Assembly (NCBI RefSeq): GCF_014637725.1
Contig: NZ_BMFC01000005.1
Location: 1 to 64,000 of the forward strand
Direction: 5' to 3'
DNA from: Marivita lacus
GTDB taxonomy: Bacteria; Pseudomonadota; Alphaproteobacteria; Rhodobacterales; Rhodobacteraceae
Length of the DNA: 64,000 bases
The notes beneath the pieces were generated by a model. It was not told the origin of the DNA, did no database searches, and saw only the letters and a program-made list of their open reading frames with translations. Positions 45,246 to 52,765 of this stretch are shown here, piece after piece (position 1 is the stretch's first letter; the number at the start of each line of letters is the position of its first letter). Both the position numbers and the translations under genes were made by a program.

Positions 45246-46070
45246 ATGACACAGAACCCGCCCCCCGGTGATCGCATCGCCAAAGTCATCGCCCGTGCCG
45301 GGCTTGCCAGCCGCCGCGACGCCGAGCAGCTGATCCTGCAAGGCCGCGTGTCCGTCAACGGCAAAACCATCGACAGCCCGGCGTTGAACGTCACTCCAAC
45401 GGACAAGGTCGTGGTCAACGGCAAGCTTGTCGGCACCCCGGATGAGCCGCGCCTGTGGCTTTATCACAAGCCGGTGGGCCTTGTGACGACCACGAAGGAT
45501 GAACAGGGGCGCGCGACCATCTTCGACAAGCTTCCCGAGGAGATGCCCCGCGTGATGAGCGTGGGGCGGCTTGACCTCAATTCCGAGGGCTTGCTGTTGC
45601 TGACCAACGATGGCGGGATCAAGCGCAAGCTCGAACTGCCCTCCACTGGCTGGCTGCGGAAGTACCGTGTGCGGGTCAAGGGACAGCCCAAGGACGAGAG
45701 TCTCGATCCGTTGCGCAAGGGCATGGTCATCGACGGAGAGCGGTTCCAACCGATGATCGTGACGCTGGATCGCCAGCAGGGGGCAAATGCGTGGCTGACG
45801 ATCGGCCTGCGCGAAGGCAAGAATCGGGAGATTCGCCGCGCCCTCGCAGATGTCGGTTTGACGGTGAATCGCCTGATCCGGGTGTCCTACGGTCCGTTCC
45901 AGTTGGGCGACCTCAAGGCGGGTGCGGTGGAAGAGCTGCGACGCAAGGTCGTCAGGGACCAGTTGGGCCTTGAGGCACCCGTCGAGCAAAAGCCTGCCAA
46001 GCCTTTGAAAAAGAAAAGAAATGTGGTCGAGCGGAAACCGCGTCCGAACCGTCCGGGAAAGACTCCCTGA
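45246..46070 (+). CDS. rluB: 23S rRNA pseudouridine synthase, RluB-like (RsuA family)
   Basis: The 274-residue enzyme has an N-terminal S4 RNA-binding domain (DRIAKVIARAGLASRRDAEQ) and the catalytic domain with SVGRLDLNSEGLLLLTND near 100. IGLREGKNREIRRALADVG follows. The C-terminus is a Lys/Arg/Pro-rich tail of about 30 residues. In E. coli RluB modifies U2605. The start is the ATG at 45246; a longer frame back to 44811 overlaps tadA in antisense. It diverges from tadA. Confidence 0.9.
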   Translation: MTQNPPPGDRIAKVIARAGLASRRDAEQLILQGRVSVNGKTIDSPALNVTPTDKVVVNGKLVGTPDEPRLWLYHKPVGLVTTTKDEQGRATIFDKLPEEMPRVMSVGRLDLNSEGLLLLTNDGGIKRKLELPSTGWLRKYRVRVKGQPKDESLDPLRKGMVIDGERFQPMIVTLDRQQGANAWLTIGLREGKNREIRRALADVGLTVNRLIRVSYGPFQLGDLKAGAVEELRRKVVRDQLGLEAPVEQKPAKPLKKKRNVVERKPRPNRPGKTP

Positions 46071-46105
46071 ACTTTCCCTTTTAACGCCCATTTTCCGCCC
46101 GTTTT

Positions 46106-46121
46106 GGTGACGACAGTCACC
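46106..46121. promoter_or_regulatory. Palindrome GGTGAC-N4-GTCACC before the 46124 cluster
   Basis: A perfect 6-bp inverted repeat with a 4-base spacer ends 2 bases before the ATG of the first cluster gene. It could be an operator or an RNA hairpin blocking the ribosome site, since no clear Shine-Dalgarno sequence is visible there. Confidence 0.42.
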
Positions 46122-46123
46122 TC

Positions 46124-46321
46124 ATGCTGATCACGTTTTTCACCTCTGCTGTGCTTGTGACTTCGGTGCTTCTGGTTCTGTCGAACCTCGGCACGGTGGC
46201 CGATGACACATCCAAGGCCCTCCGGGGTGCGGTGCAGCGCATCCGCACGCATGGCGCGATGGCCTCGTGGGTGGCGTTCGCGATCCTTTGGCTCACCATT
46301 TTCGCACTCGGGTTCCTGTGA
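46124..46321 (+). CDS. Small two-helix membrane protein, first gene of the TelA/XpaC cluster
   Basis: The 65-residue protein has a hydrophobic helix at about 2-22 (ITFFTSAVLVTSVLLVLSNL) and another at about 46-65 (ASWVAFAILWLTIFALGFL), joined by a charged linker. Its TGA overlaps the next ATG by one base (TGATG), which argues for real, coupled translation. The start has no clear ribosome site. I recognise no family. The position and coupling suggest it belongs with the XpaC-like protein that follows. Confidence 0.6.
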   Translation: MLITFFTSAVLVTSVLLVLSNLGTVADDTSKALRGAVQRIRTHGAMASWVAFAILWLTIFALGFL

Positions 46322-47175
46322 TGCGGCGTTTGCTCACAAACTTGCTGGACAGCCGTCGCAGCGCGGCGCTCGGCAAGGCGGCCCCGGTCGAGGACGTGCC
46401 AGTCGGCTTCATGGTTCTTGCGACCTGTCCGTTGATCCTGTGGCTGCTGGACGGCACGGTTGCGGGCTTTGCGTCTGCCATCCTGATCATCGCGCTGTTC
46501 GGAGTGGGGCTTTTGTGCCTTTCCATCGGGCAAAAGGCGCATATCGCCTATGACGCACAAGAAATAGCCGCGCGGCCGAAAATCCCGTTCAAGATGATCG
46601 GCAGCACCATCGTTGCCTTGGTTGTCGGTCTTCTGGCCACCACGAAAATCGCGGCGCCTGCCGTGCCCGTGGTCATTGCGATGTCGACCTTCATTCTGTG
46701 CCTGATCTCGTTCGGCCTCGATCCGATGCGCGACAAGGGCATGGACAACCCGGTCACCAAGCTGCGCATCTTGAACACCCATCTGTACCAGGATTTTGAT
46801 GATCGCTGCGAAGAGATGCTTTTGACACTGGCGCGTCTGCAGGACGATGACCTGTACGAACGCACACGGGTGACGGTGAACACCGTGATGGGGCTGTTGA
46901 GCACAATCGACGTGACGACATCCACCCTGCAGCGGATCGCGCCATCGGTCACAAAGCTGATCAACAAGATGCAGGCCGAGGTCACAGCGTTGGTCGAAGC
47001 ACCAAGAGGCAGCGTGACTCCGTTCCAGCGGCGCAAGTTTCTCATCAAGATCCAGACTCTTGTCGATACGTTCGAATCCCGCGCCCGCAAAAGCGGCATC
47101 GGAAAGGGACGGGACAATTTCGAACTTCAGACAGACCTTCTGTTCAACCGCATGCAGCGGTATCACGCGGCATGA
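46321..47175 (+). CDS. XpaC-like membrane protein (divergent paralogue)
   Basis: The 284-residue protein has two hydrophobic blocks (about 29-70 and 92-131), each long enough for a hairpin of two helices, then a 150-residue cytoplasmic helical domain. The junction FGLDPMRDKGM (131-141) is the same motif as FGLDPLSDKGM in the XpaC protein at 47348. The distance from the AY motif to this block is 54 residues in both, so the two align without gaps there. It starts at ATG 46321 in a TGATG overlap. I call it an XpaC-type paralogue on this basis. Its function is unknown. Confidence 0.78.
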   Translation: MRRLLTNLLDSRRSAALGKAAPVEDVPVGFMVLATCPLILWLLDGTVAGFASAILIIALFGVGLLCLSIGQKAHIAYDAQEIAARPKIPFKMIGSTIVALVVGLLATTKIAAPAVPVVIAMSTFILCLISFGLDPMRDKGMDNPVTKLRILNTHLYQDFDDRCEEMLLTLARLQDDDLYERTRVTVNTVMGLLSTIDVTTSTLQRIAPSVTKLINKMQAEVTALVEAPRGSVTPFQRRKFLIKIQTLVDTFESRARKSGIGKGRDNFELQTDLLFNRMQRYHAA

Positions 47176-47255
47176 ACCGACTTCCGGCGACTTCCCCCTA
47201 GTAAGCCCTAGGCACATAACTTAAGTTTTGTGCAACACTTGGGAAAGGGGGTCTC

Positions 47256-47345
47256 ATGACCGGTGCCGGCCTGCAAAAAGTCAGCTACGCGCTGCTGCTT
47301 GTCCTGCTGTTCGGGATAGCCAGCGGCTGGCTCGGGGGGCTTTAG
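47256..47345 (+). CDS. Putative 29-aa single-helix microprotein
   Basis: This short frame encodes a basic start (TGAGLQK), one hydrophobic helix (VSYALLLVLLFGIASGW) and a Gly-rich end. AAAGGGGG precedes the ATG by 5 bases, and the stop lies 2 bases before the xpaC-like ATG, so translation could be coupled. It could alternatively be a leader peptide for the next gene. It is too short for firm gene calling. Confidence 0.5.
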   Translation: MTGAGLQKVSYALLLVLLFGIASGWLGGL

Positions 47346-47347
47346 GC

Positions 47348-48250
47348 ATGGCCCAACGCTTTGGTGGCAAATTCAGCCCGGATGGAACGACATCGCAGTC
47401 GACAAAAAGCGCTGCATCCAGCTCTTTCAAGGGCGCGACAGTGGATCCGGTCGGCGCACGCTCCAACATGCTGTTCGTCCCGCCGATCATTCTGGCCTTC
47501 ACCTCGATCAATGAAGGTGCCATCGGCATGGGCCTTGGGCTGGTTGGTGCGGGTACGCTGCTGCTTGGCGCGTGGCTGCTGCGCGGCGGGCTGACGGCAG
47601 AAGCGGCGTACAACGCCCGCAAGGTGTCCCGTCGCCCCGCCTTTCCCCGCAAGATCGCTGCGGCTTTGTTGGCGGGCATTGGTGTCGGAATCGCCGCCTT
47701 CGCCAATGAACCCGGCCTGATCGCGCCTGTCATCTACGGTGTGGCTGCGGCTGTCTTGCATGTCGGCGCGTTCGGTCTTGATCCGCTGAGCGACAAGGGC
47801 ATGGAGGGCATCGACACGTTCCAGCAGGACCGCGTCGCCCGCGCCATCGACGAGGCAGAAGCCCATCTTGCCGCGATGCGTGACGCCATCCGGCGGTCCG
47901 GTGACCGCAGCATGATCGCCCGCGTCGAACGGTTTGAAACAACCGCCAAGGACCTGTTTCGCACCGTCGAGGAAGACCCGAGGGATCTGACCTCGGCGCG
48001 CAAGTATCTTGGCGTCTACCTGATGGGTGCGCGGGACGCGACGATCAAGTTCTCGGATGTCTTTGCCCGAACCAATGACCCGCAGGCGCGCTCCGATTAC
48101 GAGGCGCTTCTGGATGATCTTGAACAGAATTTTGCGGCCCGCACCCGCAAGATGCTTTTGGACGACCGATCCGACCTGACAGTCGAGATCGACGTGCTCC
48201 GTGAGCGCTTGCAGCGCGAAGGTGTGCGAATTGATCGTGATGTGAAATAG
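47348..48250 (+). CDS. 5-bromo-4-chloroindolyl phosphate hydrolysis family protein (XpaC)
   Basis: The 300-residue protein belongs to the XpaC family. It has a polar N-terminus, two hydrophobic blocks (about 41-78 and 103-143), the FGLDPLSDKGM junction (142-152) and a long helical cytoplasmic domain. The name reflects an indirect phosphatase phenotype; XpaC proteins are usually found beside TelA. The ATG at 47348 follows the microprotein stop by 2 bases; a longer frame from 47228 has no support. TelA follows 29 bp downstream. Confidence 0.86.
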   Translation: MAQRFGGKFSPDGTTSQSTKSAASSSFKGATVDPVGARSNMLFVPPIILAFTSINEGAIGMGLGLVGAGTLLLGAWLLRGGLTAEAAYNARKVSRRPAFPRKIAAALLAGIGVGIAAFANEPGLIAPVIYGVAAAVLHVGAFGLDPLSDKGMEGIDTFQQDRVARAIDEAEAHLAAMRDAIRRSGDRSMIARVERFETTAKDLFRTVEEDPRDLTSARKYLGVYLMGARDATIKFSDVFARTNDPQARSDYEALLDDLEQNFAARTRKMLLDDRSDLTVEIDVLRERLQREGVRIDRDVK

Positions 48251-48279
48251 AGTAGAAATGTTTTGTAGAGGAAACCTCG

Positions 48280-49479
48280 ATGTCTGAAACAATCCGCGCC
48301 AAAGCCCAGGACACGCTTGCCTTGGTGGAAGAAGTGAACGCCGTCATCCTGCCCGAACCCAAGGCGGCGGACGCCATCATCCCGCTGGGGCAGGCCGATC
48401 CCGCCCTCAGCGAGGAAATCAGATCCCGCATGGCCGAGATCGACATGACCGACACCCAGTCCATCGTGTCGTTCGGCTCCAACGCGCAGGCCGAATTGCA
48501 GGAAATCTCGCAGGCGATGCTGGCGGATGTCCGCAACAAGGATGTCGGCCCCGCCGGCGACAGCCTGCGTGGCATCGTCAGCACGATCCGGGGCTTTTCG
48601 GTTTCCGAACTGGATGTGCGCCGCGAGCGCAGCTGGTGGGAAAAGCTGCTGGGCCGCACCGCGCCCTTTGCCAAGTTCACGGCGCAATTCGAAAAGGTCC
48701 AGTCGCAGATTGACAAGATCACGGATGATCTTCTCAAGCACGAGCATACGCTGCTCAAGGACATCAAGTCGCTTGATCTGCTGTATGACAAGACCTTGCA
48801 ATTCTATGATGAACTGGCGCTCTACATCGCCGCCGGTGAGGAAAAGCTGCAGTCGATCGACAGCACCGACATTCCGGCCAAGGAGGCCGAGGTTCAGGCC
48901 GCGGCCGAAAACGATCAGGTGATGAAGGCGCAGGAACTGCGGGATCTGCGCGCCGCCCGCGACGATCTGGAACGCCGGGTGCACGACCTCAAACTGACTC
49001 GTCAGGTGACGATGCAGTCGCTGCCGTCCATCCGTCTTGTGCAGGAAAACGACAAGTCGCTGGTCACCAAGATCAATTCGACGCTCGTCAACACGGTGCC
49101 GCTTTGGGAAACCCAACTGGCGCAGGCTGTGACCATCCAGCGGTCTGCCGAAGCGGCGGCTGCGGTGCGCGATGCCAATGACCTGACCAACGAACTGCTG
49201 ACTTCGAACGCCAAGAACCTGCGCGACAGCAACAAGCTGATCCGCGAGGAAATGGAACGCGGCGTGTTCGATATCGAAGCGGTCAAGCAGGCCAATGCCG
49301 ACCTGATCGGCACGATCCAGGAAAGCCTCCAGATCGCGGATGAAGGCAAGGCCAAGCGCGCCGCTGCCGAAGCCGAGCTCAAGAAGATGGAAGCCGAACT
49401 GCGCGACACCCTTGCCTCGGCAAAGGCGCGCAAGGATGGGATTGGCTCGACCACGGCCGCCTCCATGCCGGACGAGTAA
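48280..49479 (+). CDS. telA: Toxic anion resistance protein TelA
   Basis: The 399-residue protein is a member of the TelA/YceH family. It has the LRGIVSTIRGF and FEKVQSQIDKITDDLLKHEH stretches, and is nearly all alpha-helical with long coiled coils and no membrane segment. TelA homologues are associated with tellurite and other toxic-anion resistance and with envelope stress; their biochemical activity is not established. GAGGAAA precedes the ATG. It follows XpaC by 29 bp and precedes a DUF2927 lipoprotein gene, the GTG of which is 4 bp after its stop. Confidence 0.92.
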   Translation: MSETIRAKAQDTLALVEEVNAVILPEPKAADAIIPLGQADPALSEEIRSRMAEIDMTDTQSIVSFGSNAQAELQEISQAMLADVRNKDVGPAGDSLRGIVSTIRGFSVSELDVRRERSWWEKLLGRTAPFAKFTAQFEKVQSQIDKITDDLLKHEHTLLKDIKSLDLLYDKTLQFYDELALYIAAGEEKLQSIDSTDIPAKEAEVQAAAENDQVMKAQELRDLRAARDDLERRVHDLKLTRQVTMQSLPSIRLVQENDKSLVTKINSTLVNTVPLWETQLAQAVTIQRSAEAAAAVRDANDLTNELLTSNAKNLRDSNKLIREEMERGVFDIEAVKQANADLIGTIQESLQIADEGKAKRAAAEAELKKMEAELRDTLASAKARKDGIGSTTAASMPDE

Positions 49480-49483
49480 GCGC

Positions 49484-50455
49484 GTGCTGAGGCGCGGGTT
49501 TCATATCTTTTGGTCCTGCGCCGCTCTCGCGGCTCTTTCGGCATGCGATGCGCTCATGATGGACAACCCGCCTGCGGACACCAAACCGCAGGCGCGCCCC
49601 GAACGTCCTGTCGAGGTCACACCGCCCGCGCCGCGCATGCCATCGGAGCAGTCACTTGAACTGCGCCGCTACTATGCGCGGGTCGAGGAAGACCTGTTGG
49701 GGCGGGGTTTGTTGCGGTTGGATGGCGGCGGTGTGGACACGCCCTATACCGACGAGATGCTCATCCGCAATTTCGAACGCATCGCCTTGGCCGAAGAATA
49801 CGCACGCGGTGCCGGTCTGCAGCCCTCCAGCGGTGATTTGGGCGAGATCAAGAAATGGACGATCCCGGTGCGCGTCGGCGTCACATTCGGAGAGAGTCAT
49901 TCAGCCGAGGATCAGGCGACGGACCGCGAAATCCTGTCCCGCTACACCCGTCGCCTGTCCGATGTGTCCGGCCACCCGATTTCGCTTGTGACCATGCAGC
50001 CCAATTTTCATGTTCTGTTCATGGGCGAAGACGACAAGACGCAATTGCGTGAAACGCTGGATCGCATCGCGCCGGGGATGGATGCATCGAGCCGCGCGAT
50101 TTTCCTGAACCTGCCGCGCTCCATTCATTGCCTGGTCGTGGCCTTTGCCGACAGCCGGTCGAGCAGCGCGTACCGGCAGGCCGTGGCTCTGGTGCGGACC
50201 GAACATCCCGACCTGTCCCGCCGCGCCTGCATCCATGAAGAACTGGCGCAGGGGCTTGGCCTTGCCAATGACGACCCGAACGCACGCCCCTCGATCTTCA
50301 ATGACGACGAGGAATTTGCGCTGCTGACCCGCCATGACGAGCTGTTGCTGAAAATCCTCTACGACCCCAGGTTGACCCCGGGCATGTCCGCCGACGAGGC
50401 TCGCCCGATCGTGCGCACCATCGCTCGGGAACTGACCGGCGGCGGACCCAGCTGA
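49484..50455 (+). CDS. DUF2927 lipoprotein
   Basis: The 323-residue protein begins with a lipoprotein signal: basic LRRGF, a hydrophobic core, and the lipobox LSAC with the acylated Cys near 21. The family domain (DUF2927) occupies about 75-310. A CIHEELAQGLGLANDD stretch near 250-265 resembles a degenerate metallopeptidase motif (HEExxQ, with further acidic residues). I start it at the GTG 49484; the open frame upstream runs antisense-free through telA but is out of register with it. The function is unknown. Confidence 0.83.
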   Translation: MLRRGFHIFWSCAALAALSACDALMMDNPPADTKPQARPERPVEVTPPAPRMPSEQSLELRRYYARVEEDLLGRGLLRLDGGGVDTPYTDEMLIRNFERIALAEEYARGAGLQPSSGDLGEIKKWTIPVRVGVTFGESHSAEDQATDREILSRYTRRLSDVSGHPISLVTMQPNFHVLFMGEDDKTQLRETLDRIAPGMDASSRAIFLNLPRSIHCLVVAFADSRSSSAYRQAVALVRTEHPDLSRRACIHEELAQGLGLANDDPNARPSIFNDDEEFALLTRHDELLLKILYDPRLTPGMSADEARPIVRTIARELTGGGPS

Positions 50456-50471
50456 TTTAACGGAGACCCAT

Positions 50472-51596
50472 ATGCCCATTTTCGATTTCCTGAGCGGCCA
50501 GTTCATTGATGTCATCCAGTGGACGGACAACACCCGCGACACGCTGGTCTGGCGCTTTGAACGCGAGGGCCACGAGATCAAGTACGGCGCCAAGCTGACC
50601 GTGCGCGAAGGTCAAGCGGCGGTGTTCATACACGAAGGCCAGTTGGCCGACGTGTACACGCCCGGTCTCTACATGCTCGAGACCAACAACATGCCGATCA
50701 TGACATCGCTGCAGCACTGGGACCATGGCTTCAAGTCACCCTTCAAGTCAGAGATCTACTACGTCAACACGACCCGGTTCCAGGATCTGAAATGGGGAAC
50801 CAAGAACCCGATCATCTGCCGTGATCCCGAATTCGGCCCTGTGCGTCTGCGGGCATTCGGTACCTATTCGGTGCGTGTGACGGACCCCGCGAAATTCCTG
50901 ATCGAAATCGTCGGCACCGATGGTGAATTCACCATGGACGAGATCAGCTTTCAGATCCGCAACATCATCGTGCAGGAGTTTTCCCGCACCATCGCACGCG
51001 CGGGCATCCCCGTGCTCGACATGGCGGCCAACACCCGCGAGTTGGGCAAGCTGCTGGCCAAGGAAATCGCGCCGCCGCTGGCGGAATACGGTCTCGAACT
51101 GCCCGAGCTTTACATCGAGAACATCTCGCTGCCCCCTGCCGTCGAAGCCGTTTTGGACAAGCGGTCGTCGATGGGCGTGATTGGAAACCTGAACGAATAC
51201 ATGCAATTCCAGGCCGCCGAGGCGCTCGGCAATGACGGCGCAGGCGCTGCCGCCATTCAGGCAGGTCTTGGAGCCGGCCTGGGCATGCAGATCGGGCAGG
51301 CAGCCGCGCAGGCCGGTCCGTGGGGTGCCGCTCCGCAACAGTTGCAGGGTGCCGCACCCGTGTCGCGCCAGATGCCGCCACCGCCGCCCGTCGAGCATGT
51401 GTGGCACGTGGCAGAGAACGGCGAAACCAAGGGGCCGTTTTCCAAGGCGTCCATGGGACGGATGGCCAGCGATGGTGCCTTGACCCGCGACAGCTATGTC
51501 TGGACCGCAGGTCAGGACGGCTGGAAAAAGGCGGAAGAGGTGATGGAACTGGCGCAGCTATTCACCGTCCTGCCGCCACCCCCTCCCGGATCGTAA
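50472..51596 (+). CDS. SPFH-domain protein with C-terminal GYF-like domain
   Basis: The 374-residue protein starts with an SPFH (band 7) domain of about 230 residues (VIQWTDNTRDTLVWRF, then LREGQAAVFIHEGQ-like and VTDPAKFLIEIVGTDG). A Gly/Ala-rich segment (about 245-300) and a Pro-rich linker with PPPPPVEHVW follow. The C-terminal 60 residues are a GYF-like domain 2 (WHVAENGETKGPF then DSYVWTAGQDGWKKAEEV). It lacks a membrane helix. SPFH proteins of this sort are found beside zinc-ribbon membrane proteins in envelope stress loci, as in Bacillus ydjFGHI. Confidence 0.88.
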   Translation: MPIFDFLSGQFIDVIQWTDNTRDTLVWRFEREGHEIKYGAKLTVREGQAAVFIHEGQLADVYTPGLYMLETNNMPIMTSLQHWDHGFKSPFKSEIYYVNTTRFQDLKWGTKNPIICRDPEFGPVRLRAFGTYSVRVTDPAKFLIEIVGTDGEFTMDEISFQIRNIIVQEFSRTIARAGIPVLDMAANTRELGKLLAKEIAPPLAEYGLELPELYIENISLPPAVEAVLDKRSSMGVIGNLNEYMQFQAAEALGNDGAGAAAIQAGLGAGLGMQIGQAAAQAGPWGAAPQQLQGAAPVSRQMPPPPPVEHVWHVAENGETKGPFSKASMGRMASDGALTRDSYVWTAGQDGWKKAEEVMELAQLFTVLPPPPPGS

Positions 51597-51619
51597 CTGT
51601 CTGATACTCAGAGGATATT

Positions 51620-52762
51620 TTGAACCTTCAACAAACAGGCGCAGCTCCCTTGTCAGAAGACACGCTTACCGCACCCATGCAAGAACACCGGTTCCCCTGC
51701 GACCAATGCGGCGCGGACTTTCGCTTCGATCCGGAGAGCGGGCAACTGCTGTGCGATCACTGCGGCAACAGAAACGAGATCGCGGGGGCCGGTCCCTGGG
51801 CAAGCGGCGCCATTCGGGAGGTCGACTTTCAGTCCGCGATCAATGATCGCTTGCCGTCGCAGGAGATGGAAGAGACACGGGTTTCGAAATGTCCGAATTG
51901 TGCAGCGCAGGTCGAGTTCGATCCGGGTGTGCACGCAGCCGAATGCCCGTTCTGCGCCACCCCGGTCGTCACCGACACCGGCAGCAACCGGCATATCAAG
52001 CCCAAGGGCCTGCTTCCGTTTTCGCTTGACGAGACAGCGGCGCGCACCGCCATGACCGCATGGCTGGGTGGTCTTTGGTTCGCGCCCAACGGCTTGCAGG
52101 ACTATGCGCGCAAGGGCCGCAAGATGACCGGGATCTACGTGCCCTACTGGACCTTCGATGCCGATACCCAGTCTTCGTATCAGGGTGAACACGGCACCGT
52201 CTACTACGAGACCCGCCGCGTCGTGCGGAACGGCAAATCAGAAACCGTGCGCGTGGCCAAGGTGCGCTGGCGCCCTGCATCGGGCCGCGTGTCGCGCTTC
52301 TTTGACGATGTGCTTGTCCTGGCCTCGCGATCCCTGCCAAAGCGCTACACCGACGCGCTGGAGCCGTGGGATCTGTCAGGCCTCGAGCCGTATCATCCGG
52401 AATATCTCGCTGGCTTCCGCGCAGAGGCGTACGGGGTAGAGCTTCAGGACGGGTATACCGAAGCGCGGCATCACATGGACCGTATCATCATGCGGGATGT
52501 GAAGTTCGACATCGGCGGAGACCGCCAGCGCGTGCATGACATCGACACGCGCATCTCGTCTGTGACGTTCAAGCATATCCTGCTGCCGGTTTGGCTGGCC
52601 GCCTATAAATACCGGGGAAAAAGCTACCGCTTTGTCGTCAACGGGCGGACTGGGGCGGTGCAGGGTGAACGGCCTTGGTCTGCATGGAAGATCACGTTTG
52701 CGGTGATTCTCGGGCTGATCCTTGCGGCGGGCGTCGGATATGTCGCGGCGCTGAACCAGTAG
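51620..52762 (+). CDS. Double zinc-ribbon membrane-tethered protein
   Basis: The 380-residue protein has two zinc ribbons, C27-C30-C45-C48 and C91-C94-C109-C112. A middle domain of about 200 residues rich in Trp and Tyr (GIYVPYWTFDADTQSSYQGE, then VRWRPASGRVSRFFDDVL) and a single C-terminal membrane helix (about 353-376) follow. It starts with TTG at 51620, which has GAGGA 6 bases upstream. It has the plan of YdjG-like proteins. It ends 3 bp before the fnrL stop. Confidence 0.84.
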   Translation: MNLQQTGAAPLSEDTLTAPMQEHRFPCDQCGADFRFDPESGQLLCDHCGNRNEIAGAGPWASGAIREVDFQSAINDRLPSQEMEETRVSKCPNCAAQVEFDPGVHAAECPFCATPVVTDTGSNRHIKPKGLLPFSLDETAARTAMTAWLGGLWFAPNGLQDYARKGRKMTGIYVPYWTFDADTQSSYQGEHGTVYYETRRVVRNGKSETVRVAKVRWRPASGRVSRFFDDVLVLASRSLPKRYTDALEPWDLSGLEPYHPEYLAGFRAEAYGVELQDGYTEARHHMDRIIMRDVKFDIGGDRQRVHDIDTRISSVTFKHILLPVWLAAYKYRGKSYRFVVNGRTGAVQGERPWSAWKITFAVILGLILAAGVGYVAALNQ

Positions 52763-52765
52763 GCG

